Part shown: positions 1 through 7,616 of the stretch, in pieces
How positions within the stretch are numbered: the stretch's first letter is position 1
Layout: every line of letters begins with the position of its first letter
NCBI GenBank assembly: GCA_002690875.1
Contig: NZGH01000053.1
Coordinates: 1 to 41,222 of the forward strand
Source of the DNA: Rickettsiales bacterium
GTDB lineage: Bacteria > Pseudomonadota > Alphaproteobacteria > TMED127
DNA length: 41,222 nucleotides
Direction of reading: 5' to 3'
Position numbers and translations under genes: made by a program
Notes under the pieces: generated by a model
Database searches by the model: none
What the model was told of the DNA's origin: nothing
What the model saw: only the letters and a program-made list of their open reading frames with translations

Positions 1-74
1 TTGGTAAACAGACAGGACTTAAAATCCTGCGGGTGGTAACACCCTTGTGGGTTCAAGTCCCACCGCTCGCACCA
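1..74 (+). tRNA. tRNA-Leu(UAA), 5' end cut by the window edge
   Basis: The 3' three quarters of a type II (long variable arm) tRNA are visible. The anticodon stem is 13-17 paired with 25-29, around a 7-base loop with anticodon TAA at 20-22, which reads UUA leucine codons. A 5-bp variable-arm stem (31-35 with 40-44, loop GTAA) marks it as a Leu/Ser/Tyr type. The T arm is 47-51 with 59-63 around TTCAAGT. The 3' acceptor strand is 64-70, the discriminator is A71, and CCA is encoded at 72-74. The 5' acceptor strand and most of the D arm lie before position 1. A run of eight T follows directly. Confidence 0.95.
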
Positions 75-99
75 TTTTTTTTGTAATTTAATAAATTGT

Positions 100-795
100 A
101 TGATGAGATATTTGATTTTTATTATAGTTTTTTTTTCTAGTTTAAATGTTTTTTCAGAAAATATTGATGAAAAAATTAAGGATTTTCTACTCAATAACCC
201 TGAAATAATTTTACAATCTTTAGAAAATTTTGAAAAAAAACAAATTGCTAAAAAAGCAAAACTTAATAATCAAATTATTACTGAAAATAAAAAACAAATC
301 CTTAATATAAGTAATGGCATGTATAGTGGTAACCCGAAAGGTAAAGATGTAATAATTGAATTTTTTGATTATAATTGCTCATACTGCAAGAAAGCTCATC
401 GAGATATATTAAAAATCAAACGAAACAACAAAAATGTAAAAATTATATACAAAAATTTTCCAATTCTTTCACAAAATTCAAAAAAATTAGCTGAAATTGC
501 ATTACTAATCGCTAAAGACAACAATCAAATGTTTAATAAATTTCACAATCTTATTATGAGTAAGAAGGGGGCCATAAATAAAGATCAGTTGAAAAACATT
601 CTTGATGACCTTGGCTATGATCAGGAAAAATTTAAAAATAACTTGAACAGTGAGTATGTAAAAGACCAATTATTTAATGATCGTGAGCTTGCCGAAAAAT
701 TATCTTTAAGAGGTACACCAGCTTTCATAGTTAATAATAAATTATTTTTTGGTTATATAGGTTATGATGAATTAGTCGCTAATATAAAAAATTAG
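100..795 (+). CDS. DsbA-family periplasmic thiol:disulfide oxidoreductase
   Basis: This is a 231-residue thioredoxin-fold protein expected to act on disulfides in the periplasm. Residues 1-19 form a signal peptide (hydrophobic stretch ending VFS-E). A helical linker rich in Lys and Glu follows to about residue 70. The thioredoxin-like domain holds the redox motif CSYC at 93-96, preceded by the FFDYNC context typical of the DsbA_2/Com1-like group. The cis-proline signature RGTPAF is at 204-209. Length fits the family. Two ATG codons in tandem (100 and 103) are possible starts. Its stop overlaps the 3' end of the convergent HExxH gene by 4 bp. Whether it works as an oxidase or an isomerase cannot be told from sequence. 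Confidence 0.9.
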   Translation: MMRYLIFIIVFFSSLNVFSENIDEKIKDFLLNNPEIILQSLENFEKKQIAKKAKLNNQIITENKKQILNISNGMYSGNPKGKDVIIEFFDYNCSYCKKAHRDILKIKRNNKNVKIIYKNFPILSQNSKKLAEIALLIAKDNNQMFNKFHNLIMSKKGAINKDQLKNILDDLGYDQEKFKNNLNSEYVKDQLFNDRELAEKLSLRGTPAFIVNNKLFFGYIGYDELVANIKN

Positions 796-1238
796 CAGTA
801 TAAATTATTTTTTGACTCGGTTTTAAATTTGGCGGCAAAACCGTTACTATATAGAATTTTTTTACCGTATTGACTTAAGTATATATTATGATTCACCAAC
901 GCATTCATCTCTCTTAGATGTTTTTTTGTTCTTTCATCATAGTCTACAAAAAAACTTTGGTCATCTTGAAGAACATGAATAATTTCATGTAATAGAATTC
1001 CTCTATGACAAACATCTTTAAGGGGATTTAATTTTTTTGATAAAAAAATTGTGTATTTTGGTTCTACAGGAGTATAAGCTAGAATTTCACAATCATTTTT
1101 ACAAGCAAGTTGAGAAAGCTCATTTTGTTCCAGAAACTTAACCTCAGGCAATTTTTTTGGGTTTATATAATCTGTATTACTTGTTATCCATAGAAGTAAT
1201 GCTATTATTAGTTCATTGAGATTTTCAAATTTTTCCAT
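792..1238 (-). CDS. Small HExxH putative metalloprotease-like protein
   Basis: This 148-residue protein is not assigned to a named enzyme. It starts with an amphipathic or hydrophobic stretch (residues 9-20) that is too weak to call a clear signal peptide. The centre carries HEIIHVLQ at 84-91, a zincin-type HExxH motif. A glutamate-containing helix (RTKKHLREMNAL, 103-114) follows and could supply the third zinc ligand. Four cysteines are present (46, 50, 77, 148). The size and the HEIIHVLQ context recall small uncharacterised proteobacterial domain families such as DUF6647, but that is from memory and tentative. It is divergent from pip (22 bp gap) and overlaps the dsbA-like gene tail by 4 bp. 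Confidence 0.7.
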   Translation of the reverse strand: MEKFENLNELIIALLLWITSNTDYINPKKLPEVKFLEQNELSQLACKNDCEILAYTPVEPKYTIFLSKKLNPLKDVCHRGILLHEIIHVLQDDQSFFVDYDERTKKHLREMNALVNHNIYLSQYGKKILYSNGFAAKFKTESKNNLYC

Positions 1239-1260
1239 ATTTAATTAATAGTACCTTAAG

Positions 1261-2205
1261 ATGAAAAGTAAACTCTTTAAACATATGTCTTTACCGGAGA
1301 TGTATTCATTAGATGTAGACAAAGACAATAAAATATATTTTGAAGTCAGTGGAAAAAAAGATGGTATACCTGTTTTTTTTGTTCACGGAGGTCCAGGAGG
1401 TCACTGTAGGAGTGAACATCATTCCTTATTTAATCCTGAAATATTCAAATCTGTTATTTTTGATCAAAGAGGTTGTGGTAAAAGTACACCTTACAGGTCA
1501 GTTAGTGGAAATAATACAGAAAACTTAGTTGAGGATATTGAAAAAATAAGAAATTTTTTAAAAGTAAAAAAAATTTTTATAATAGGGGGGTCCTGGGGTG
1601 CAACATTGGCTTTAAAATATGCTCTTAAATATCCAAAAAATATATCAGCAATTCTTTTAAGATCAGTTTTTTTGGGAACTATGAAAGAAATTGATTGGGC
1701 ATTTATTAATGGACCTAAAATTTTTGCACCTAAACTTTTTGAAAGTTTTTCAAACATTGTAGATAATTCTCAGGATTTAATTTCAAAATATTACGAGGAA
1801 ATATGTGAGAAAAACTCAAAAATACATTCTTGGGTTTGGCACGATTATGAAAGAATTCTTTCACAAATCAATCCAGATAGTACAATGTTTGAGACAAAAG
1901 AAAAAATTGAAGAGAGAGCTGGTCTTCCTAATTCACCCTTTATGGAACTTCATTATATAAAGAATAATTTTTTTATGGATGATAATGAGATTTTAAATAA
2001 TGCATCTAAACTTAACAATATTCCTGGTTATATAATTCAAGGGAGATACGATTTAATTTGTCCTCCAGTTAATGCCTATAATTTAAGTCAAAAGTGGGAA
2101 GGTTCAAAACTAACAATTGTTAATACAGCTGGTCACTCTTCATCTGATGAAGGAATAATGGAAAATATGCAATTAAGTCTTGAAAAATTAATCAAGGCAA
2201 TTTAA
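1261..2205 (+). CDS. pip: Prolyl aminopeptidase (proline iminopeptidase)-like alpha/beta hydrolase
   Basis: This 314-residue alpha/beta hydrolase of peptidase family S33 is expected to release N-terminal proline from peptides in the cytoplasm. Visible signatures are HGGPGG at 42-47 (oxyanion hole), DQRGCGKS at 68-75, and the nucleophile elbow GGSWG at 109-113 with Ser111. The acid is Asp264 in GRYDLICP and the base is His292 in TAGHSS. All are classic for prolyl iminopeptidase, and length is normal. No signal peptide is seen. The ATG lies 22 bp from the divergent HExxH gene. The last 18 bp overlap the 3' end of queG on the other strand. Confidence 0.88.
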   Translation: MKSKLFKHMSLPEMYSLDVDKDNKIYFEVSGKKDGIPVFFVHGGPGGHCRSEHHSLFNPEIFKSVIFDQRGCGKSTPYRSVSGNNTENLVEDIEKIRNFLKVKKIFIIGGSWGATLALKYALKYPKNISAILLRSVFLGTMKEIDWAFINGPKIFAPKLFESFSNIVDNSQDLISKYYEEICEKNSKIHSWVWHDYERILSQINPDSTMFETKEKIEERAGLPNSPFMELHYIKNNFFMDDNEILNNASKLNNIPGYIIQGRYDLICPPVNAYNLSQKWEGSKLTIVNTAGHSSSDEGIMENMQLSLEKLIKAI

Positions 2206-3294
2206 TTCAAATTTTACGTATTCATTTTTTTCCATTGTTTTAAGTTTATGAAAAAGTTCAGTTTTTTTAAAATTATATAACTTATTAATTGACCAAACGG
2301 CAGTTCCCCTTACTAAAGGTTCTTTATGCGTTAAGTATTTTTCAATAATACAACTAAGGCTTTGAATTCTACTATTCCCTGACGCAATTAAAATATTTCT
2401 TATGAAGGGTATCCAGCCAATTCTTAAAATTGGAGATTGAAAAAAGTATTTCTTGAAAATATTTTCATCAAAATTTAGAAAAAATCTAAGATCTTTTTCT
2501 TCTTCTAGTGCTAAAAAGTTTTTATCTTTTGTAGGTTCTGAGAACTTATTCCACGGACATATAGATAAACAATCATCGCATCCATAAACTTTATTACCTA
2601 TTTTTTCTCTCAGACTTATTGGAATAGGTCCTTTATATTCTATTGTCAGGTAAGAAATACATTTTCTAGCGTCTATTTTAGAACCTTCATATAAAGCATT
2701 TGTTGGACAAATTGTTACACAATCATTGCAAGAACCGCAATTGTCTCTGGAGGGTTTATCATAATCAAGATCTATAGATAAAAAAATTTCTGATAAAAAT
2801 AACCATGAGCCAAATCTTTTTGAAACTATATTTGTATGTTTACCCTGCCATCCAACACCAGTTTTTTTTGCAAAATATTTTTCCATTACTGGAGCTGTAT
2901 CAACAAAAATTTTGCAATCAAGATTAAACTCTTTATTAAACCAATCTTTAAATTCTCTTAATTTATTTTTTATTATAAGATGATAATCTTTATTTTTTGC
3001 GTATACGCTTATATTTGCTTTTTCTTTTAAGTCATTTATCTTTAGTGGGTTGTCTTGAGGTGCATAATTTAAACCAACTACCATAATAGTTTTAACTTCT
3101 TCCCAAATTTTTTTTGGATTTTTTTTTTTCTCATAATGTCTTTCTAACCATTTCATTTCGCCGTGGTGGTTTTTATCAAGAAAATCTTTAAATTTTTTTG
3201 ATGTTTTTAAGTCTACAATTGGTTTTGTAAAACCTACTGAATCAAAACCAATATCAAAAACTTTTTTTCTAATTTTATTTTTAAACTTGTTCAT
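2188..3294 (-). CDS. queG: Epoxyqueuosine reductase QueG
   Basis: This 368-residue protein catalyses the last step of queuosine synthesis, reducing epoxyqueuosine in tRNA to queuosine. The family uses cobalamin and two [4Fe-4S] clusters. Cysteine motifs are at 186, 189, 192, 196 (CGSCNDCVTICP) and at 239, 242, 246 (CDDCLSICP), with Cys212 available as the remaining ligand. The catalytic-acid segment VDTAPVMEK has Asp132. GWQGKHTN (148-155) and SWLFLSEI (163-170) are conserved family blocks. Length is normal. It is divergent from queC with about 30 bp between, so both halves of the cluster probably share a promoter region. It overlaps pip by 18 bp at the 3' end. Confidence 0.96.
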   Translation of the reverse strand: MNKFKNKIRKKVFDIGFDSVGFTKPIVDLKTSKKFKDFLDKNHHGEMKWLERHYEKKKNPKKIWEEVKTIMVVGLNYAPQDNPLKINDLKEKANISVYAKNKDYHLIIKNKLREFKDWFNKEFNLDCKIFVDTAPVMEKYFAKKTGVGWQGKHTNIVSKRFGSWLFLSEIFLSIDLDYDKPSRDNCGSCNDCVTICPTNALYEGSKIDARKCISYLTIEYKGPIPISLREKIGNKVYGCDDCLSICPWNKFSEPTKDKNFLALEEEKDLRFFLNFDENIFKKYFFQSPILRIGWIPFIRNILIASGNSRIQSLSCIIEKYLTHKEPLVRGTAVWSINKLYNFKKTELFHKLKTMEKNEYVKFELNCLD

Positions 3295-3324
3295 TAATTT
3301 TTATGTTAATACTTATATTTTAAA

Positions 3325-4011
3325 ATGAAAAAAAGAAAAAAAAAATGTGTTATATTACTAAGTGGAGGACTAGATTCTTCAGTTGTATTATCTATTTGTA
3401 ATCAATTAAAATATGAAATTCACGCAATTTCTTTTAATTACAAACAGCGGCACGCAAAAGAGCTTGATCTTGCTAAATGGCAAGCAAAAAAAAATAATGT
3501 TCTGTCCCATAAAATCTTTAATATAGATTTATATGGTGGATCTGCCCTCACGGATGATATTAAAGTTCCGGAAAATAAAGATGTTGCTTCAATTCCTAAA
3601 ACGATTCCTGTAACTTACGTTGCAGGAAGAAACCTGGTTTTTTTATCGATTGCTGCAGGTTATGCAGAGTCGCTTGATATTGATGATATTTATTTAGGAG
3701 TAAACTCTGTAGATTATTCAGGATATCCTGATTGTAGAAAGGAATTTATAGTTTCTTTTGAGCAAATGATAAATAACTGCACAAAAAAAGGTCTTGAGGG
3801 AAGGAGTTTTAAAATTAAGACCCCATTAATTAACTTGAGTAAATGTGAAATTGTATTGTTAGGAAAAAAAAATAGTGTTGATTTTTCAAAAACATCAAGT
3901 TGTTATAACCCAAAAAATTCAAAAAGTTGTGGACTCTGTGATTCATGCTTGTTAAGAAAAAAAGGTTTTGAAGAGGCAAAAGTTAAAGATCCTTTGGTGT
4001 ATGATGTATAG
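3325..4011 (+). CDS. queC: 7-cyano-7-deazaguanine synthase QueC
   Basis: This 228-residue ATP-dependent enzyme converts 7-carboxy-7-deazaguanine plus ammonia to preQ0 in the cytoplasm. The N-terminal PP-loop is SGGLDSS at 13-19. VTYVAGRNLVFLS is the usual family block in the middle. The C-terminal zinc site is intact, with Cys193, Cys202, Cys205 and Cys208. It is the first gene of the rightward queC-queE-queD run and overlaps the start of queE by 8-11 bp. The very lysine-rich N terminus (KKRKKK) reflects the A-rich genome. Confidence 0.96.
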   Translation: MKKRKKKCVILLSGGLDSSVVLSICNQLKYEIHAISFNYKQRHAKELDLAKWQAKKNNVLSHKIFNIDLYGGSALTDDIKVPENKDVASIPKTIPVTYVAGRNLVFLSIAAGYAESLDIDDIYLGVNSVDYSGYPDCRKEFIVSFEQMINNCTKKGLEGRSFKIKTPLINLSKCEIVLLGKKNSVDFSKTSSCYNPKNSKSCGLCDSCLLRKKGFEEAKVKDPLVYDV

Positions 4012-4636
4012 AATTAAAGAAATATTTAAATCAATTCAGGGAGAGGGCTTTTTCTCTGGTAAAGAAGCACTATTTTTAAGATTTACTGGTTGCAATTTAT
4101 GGAGTGGGAGAAAAAAAGATAAAAGCAAATCAATTTGTAATTTTTGTGATACTGACTTTCTGGGGACTGATGGTAAAAATGGAGGTAGTTATAATTTAGA
4201 AAAATTAATTTCTCTTATAAAAAAGATTTGGCATTATACCTACACTTCTGAAAAAAAATTTATAGTCTTAACTGGAGGAGAACCACTACTTCAGGTGGAT
4301 GATTTGCTGGTAAACAGATTAAAAAAAGAAAATTTTTTTGTTGCTATAGAAACCAATGGAACTATCAACACTAATTTAAAATTTGATTGGGTGACTGTAA
4401 GTCCAAAAGAGGATGCTGAATGGAACCTAAAAAAAGGCGATGAACTTAAAGTTGTGTATCCTCAACATAAATTTGATTTAAAAAAAATTAAAAATTTAGA
4501 TTTTAAATATTTTTTTCTCCAGCCAAAAGATGAAGAAAAGAATAGAACTAATATTTTAAAAACAATTAATTATTGTAAGTCTCACAAGCCATGGTTTCCT
4601 AGTTTTCAAATTCATAAACCTCTGGGTATTAGTTAG
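4004..4636 (+). CDS. queE: 7-carboxy-7-deazaguanine synthase QueE (radical SAM)
   Basis: This radical SAM enzyme turns 6-carboxy-tetrahydropterin into 7-carboxy-7-deazaguanine. The open frame reaches back to 3968, but two ATGs at 4001 and 4004 give the usual N terminus MYRIKEIFKSIQGEG. I choose 4004 (210 residues), and 4001 is equally possible. The cluster motif is CX14CX2C (Cys30, Cys45, Cys48), the expanded spacing known in part of the QueE family in place of CX3CX2C. GGEP follows in VLTGGEPLLQ. Overlap with the queC stop suggests translational coupling. queD starts 2 bases after its stop. Confidence 0.95.
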   Translation: MYRIKEIFKSIQGEGFFSGKEALFLRFTGCNLWSGRKKDKSKSICNFCDTDFLGTDGKNGGSYNLEKLISLIKKIWHYTYTSEKKFIVLTGGEPLLQVDDLLVNRLKKENFFVAIETNGTINTNLKFDWVTVSPKEDAEWNLKKGDELKVVYPQHKFDLKKIKNLDFKYFFLQPKDEEKNRTNILKTINYCKSHKPWFPSFQIHKPLGIS

Positions 4637-4638
4637 TT

Positions 4639-4995
4639 ATGATTATTTATAAAAAGTATTATTTTGATGCTGCACATTTTATGACTAATTTTAAAACAAA
4701 CCATAAATATACTAAGGTTCACGGACATAGTTATGAAATGATTATTAAGATTTCAGGTAATTTAGATGAAACTAATAATTGGGTTCTTAATTATGATGAA
4801 ATTGATGAGATAGTTAATCCTTTATTAAAAAAAGTTGACCATAAAACACTTAATGATGTTAAAGGTTTAGAGAAACCTACTAGTGAAAATTTAGCAAAAT
4901 GGTTTTGGAAAAGAATAAGTAAAAAGATAGTTAATCTTGAAAGTATAGAGATTATAAGACCGAGAATTGGTGGTTGTATTTATTCAGGGGATTAA
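4639..4995 (+). CDS. queD: QueD-like 6-carboxytetrahydropterin synthase with altered catalytic residues
   Basis: This 118-residue T-fold protein would make 6-carboxy-tetrahydropterin from dihydroneopterin triphosphate. Zinc ligands His13, His28 and His30 (HGH) are intact. So are VDHKTLND (Asp67, His68), the KPTSENLAKW block and the tail GGCIYSGD, which resembles E. coli QueD. Two catalytic positions are not conserved. The Cys four residues before HGH is Tyr24, and the Glu near the C terminus (E. coli Glu110) is Arg107. The whole protein aligns to the E. coli sequence, as I remember it, with a constant offset of three residues, so misalignment is unlikely. Gene context between queE and queF still argues for a queuosine role. 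Confidence 0.88.
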   Translation: MIIYKKYYFDAAHFMTNFKTNHKYTKVHGHSYEMIIKISGNLDETNNWVLNYDEIDEIVNPLLKKVDHKTLNDVKGLEKPTSENLAKWFWKRISKKIVNLESIEIIRPRIGGCIYSGD

Positions 4996-4996
4996 A

Positions 4997-5458
4997 CTAT
5001 CTTCCTGTATACGGATTAATTTTATTATCTTCAACGTGCAAATCTGACGGTTTTTTTCCAGATTGATAGAATATATCTATTGGAATACCTCCTCTAGGGT
5101 TCCAAAAACTACTTACTCGTATCCATTTTGGTTTAATAAATTTTTCAATCTTTTTTGCAATTTTTAGGGTGCAATCTTCATGAAAGCCACCATAGTTTCT
5201 AAAGGAAAATAAAAATAATTTGAATGATTTGCTCTCTAATATTAATTTTGAAGGTACATAATCAACTATAATACAACCAAAATCTGGCTGAGACGTAATT
5301 GGACATATGCTTGTAAATTCTGGTGAAGAAAATCGTATTACATAATCTTTATCTGAATGAGGATTTTTAACTCCATCTAAACAGAAGTCGTCAGGATTAG
5401 TGTCTTTTTTAGTATTCATCTTGACTCCAAGATACTTAGTTTTTTTTATACTTCCCAT
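4997..5458 (-). CDS. queF: NADPH-dependent 7-cyano-7-deazaguanine reductase QueF (unimodular)
   Basis: This 153-residue enzyme reduces the nitrile preQ0 to the amine preQ1 with NADPH. It is the short, single-T-fold type. The nucleophile Cys52 sits in EFTSICPITSQPDFG, with Asp59 as acid. The QueF signature is ESKSFKLF (75-82), and His93-Glu94 follow in GGFHEDC. These positions match the Bacillus enzyme with an offset of three. The ATG at 5458 overlaps the tgt 3' end by 23 bp. A later ATG (5419) would lose a typical N-terminal block. It converges with queD with a single base between the stops. Confidence 0.95.
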   Translation of the reverse strand: MGSIKKTKYLGVKMNTKKDTNPDDFCLDGVKNPHSDKDYVIRFSSPEFTSICPITSQPDFGCIIVDYVPSKLILESKSFKLFLFSFRNYGGFHEDCTLKIAKKIEKFIKPKWIRVSSFWNPRGGIPIDIFYQSGKKPSDLHVEDNKINPYTGR

Positions 5459-6557
5459 GATGCTTTAAATATTTTTTTTTTAGTTCTTTAAATTTTTTTT
5501 TTATTATTGAATCTCTAATTTCTACCATCATTTTTTTATAGAATGCAATATTATGCAAACTAAGAATCATTGATGATAATATTTCGTTGCTTTTTGTCAA
5601 ATGGTGCAGATATGCTCTAGAAAACTCTCTAGATACTTTAGAATCGCTGGTACGATCAAGGGGGTCTTTGTCTTTAGCAAATTTAGCATTTCTTAAATTT
5701 ATTTCACCATCTTTTACAAATGCTCTTCCATTCCTACCAAATCTAGTTGGAATTACACAATCAAACATATCAATACCTCTTTCAACAGATTCAAATATAT
5801 CAACTGGTCGACCAACCCCCATTAAGTATCTTGGTTTATCTATATTAATAATTTTTACGGTACTCTGAACTACATTAATCATTTCTTTATGTGATTCACC
5901 TACAGAGAGTCCTCCAAGGGCATAACCATCAAAATCAATTTTCTCTAATTTATCATAACAAGATTTTCTTAAATCGTTGTACATTCCTCCCTGAATAATA
6001 CCAAAAAGTCCATACCCATCTCTTTTCTTAAATTTTTTTTTACACCTTTTAGCCCATTCTATACTTAAATTCATTGAATCTTTCGACCTTTTATAAGACG
6101 CTGGATATTCTGTACATTCATCCAATACCATTGATATTGTTGAATTAAGTTTTTCTTGAATTATAATTGACTTTTCTGGAGTTAGTTTATAAGTATTTCC
6201 ATCCAGATGAGATGTAAAATGAATGCCATCATCTTCAATTTTTCTTAATTTAGAAAGGGACCAGATTTGAAACCCACCTGAATCAGTTAGGATTGGTTTC
6301 TTCCAATTCATAAAAGAATGTAAACCACCAATTTTTTTTATTAAAGTTTCTCCAGGTCTTAACATTAAATGGTAAGTGTTTGCTAAAATAATTTCAATGT
6401 CAAGGTCGAGTAAGTCTTTTGGAAAAATAGCTTTTACTGTTGCAGAGGTCCCAACAGGCATAAAAACCGGCGTTTTTATTGTACCATGTTTTGTTTTAAT
6501 AAGACCAGCTCTTGCTGTATTATCATTATGTTCAACTTTGAAACTAAAGCTTTTCAT
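5436..6557 (-). CDS. tgt: tRNA-guanine transglycosylase with a lost zinc-cysteine site
   Basis: This enzyme exchanges guanine-34 of tRNA for preQ1. I start it at the ATG at 6557 (373 residues), which has GGA about 8 bases upstream and gives a normal N terminus. An upstream in-frame start at 6587 would run deep into queA. Catalytic parts are present: TDSGGFQ with Asp92, LDECTEYP, GGLSVGE, and DCVIPTR with nucleophile Asp266. The zinc site normally formed by CxCx2C plus His reads S-D-S-K-V-S (Ser304, Ser306, Ser309), while the His (335) remains. Spacing Asp-38-first ligand and last ligand-26-His equals that of Zymomonas TGT, so these are true substitutions. It overlaps queA by 14 bp. Confidence 0.95.
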   Translation of the reverse strand: MKSFSFKVEHNDNTARAGLIKTKHGTIKTPVFMPVGTSATVKAIFPKDLLDLDIEIILANTYHLMLRPGETLIKKIGGLHSFMNWKKPILTDSGGFQIWSLSKLRKIEDDGIHFTSHLDGNTYKLTPEKSIIIQEKLNSTISMVLDECTEYPASYKRSKDSMNLSIEWAKRCKKKFKKRDGYGLFGIIQGGMYNDLRKSCYDKLEKIDFDGYALGGLSVGESHKEMINVVQSTVKIINIDKPRYLMGVGRPVDIFESVERGIDMFDCVIPTRFGRNGRAFVKDGEINLRNAKFAKDKDPLDRTSDSKVSREFSRAYLHHLTKSNEILSSMILSLHNIAFYKKMMVEIRDSIIKKKFKELKKKYLKHHGKYKKN

Positions 6558-7599
6558 ATTTATTCCATATAAGACACGCATCACCATATGAGAAGAATCT
6601 CAATTTATTTTTTATTGCATAGTTATAAAGTTTCAAAGTTTTTTTTTTCCCTAAAAGCGCAAATACTAGAAGAAGTAAGCTTGACCTTGGTGTATGAAAA
6701 TTTGTGATTATTCCATCAACTGTATTAATTAAAGAACCAGGCTTAAGAAAAATTTTTGTTTCCCCCTTGAAAGGAAGAATTTGTCCATTTGAGTTTTTTG
6801 ACGATTCTAAAATTCTTAAGACTGTTGTGCCAACAGCAATTATTCTTCCACCATTTTTTTTAACTTTATTAATTCTATTTGCAGAATCTTTTGTAATTTC
6901 ACCAAATTCACTATGCATTTTGTGATTTTCAATGTTTTCAGTTTTAATGGGAAGAAAAGTTCCTCCATTAACATGAAGTGTTATGTTGATAAAATTAACT
7001 TTTTTGATTTTTAAATTTTTTATTAATTTATCAGTAAAATGTAAACTTGCTGTTGGGGATGCAACTGCCCCATCCTTTTTTGCAAAAATTGTTTGGTAGT
7101 CTTGGCGGTCATTTTCGTCAATTGGCCTTTTTTTATTTATATAAGGTGGAAGAGGAATTTTTCCAAAGTCGTTTAATTTTTTTTTAAGATTATTAGTTTT
7201 TAAGTTAAACTTAATATAAAAAGTTTTATAATTTTCGTCAAATGTTTCATCTATGATTAAAGCAAAAAGTTCTTTATCAAAAATTATTTTATCATTAATC
7301 TTTGGTTTTTTATTTGATTTGATGAAAACATTCCAGATCTCTTTTTTTTGATCAATTGTTTTATTAAGATTAACTGAAACTTTTCTTTTTTTAATAATTC
7401 CATTTAAAAAACTATTAATAACTTTAGTGTCGTTAAAAACAATGGCATCATTAGGTTGAATTATTTTGGTTATTTGTTTAAATTTAATTATTTTAAATTC
7501 ATTTTCTACAACAACGAGTTTTGATTCATCACGAGGCTTAGCAGGTCGAGTAGCTATCAGATCATCAGGAATTTTAAACTCTAAATCACTAAGTAACAT
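6544..7599 (-). CDS. queA: S-adenosylmethionine:tRNA ribosyltransferase-isomerase QueA
   Basis: This 351-residue enzyme transfers and isomerises the ribosyl group of SAM onto preQ1-tRNA, giving epoxyqueuosine. Family blocks are LIATRPAKPRDESKL near the N terminus, VFNDTKVI, the segment DGAVASPTASLHFT in the middle, VGTTVLRILES, and NFHTPRSSLL near the C terminus. Length is typical. It heads the leftward queA-tgt-queF run and overlaps tgt by 14 bp. argE starts a separate set upstream, with its stop 17 bp away, so the leftward run from moaA to queF may be one long transcript. Confidence 0.96.
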   Translation of the reverse strand: MLLSDLEFKIPDDLIATRPAKPRDESKLVVVENEFKIIKFKQITKIIQPNDAIVFNDTKVINSFLNGIIKKRKVSVNLNKTIDQKKEIWNVFIKSNKKPKINDKIIFDKELFALIIDETFDENYKTFYIKFNLKTNNLKKKLNDFGKIPLPPYINKKRPIDENDRQDYQTIFAKKDGAVASPTASLHFTDKLIKNLKIKKVNFINITLHVNGGTFLPIKTENIENHKMHSEFGEITKDSANRINKVKKNGGRIIAVGTTVLRILESSKNSNGQILPFKGETKIFLKPGSLINTVDGIITNFHTPRSSLLLLVFALLGKKKTLKLYNYAIKNKLRFFSYGDACLIWNKYEKL

Positions 7600-7616
7600 T
7601 TTTTACCAAAAATAGA

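Noticed and set aside
75..82. Run of eight T after the tRNA
   Set aside because: No independent hairpin precedes it; the tRNA stems cannot be counted as a terminator stem.
3295..3324. Possible preQ1 riboswitch before queC
   Set aside because: Only 30 bp separate queG and queC starts, and no preQ1-type stem and A-rich tail is seen within or near it.
3968..4003. Upstream extension of queE inside queC
   Set aside because: The extra residues match no QueE N terminus; the ATGs at 4001/4004 give the family start.
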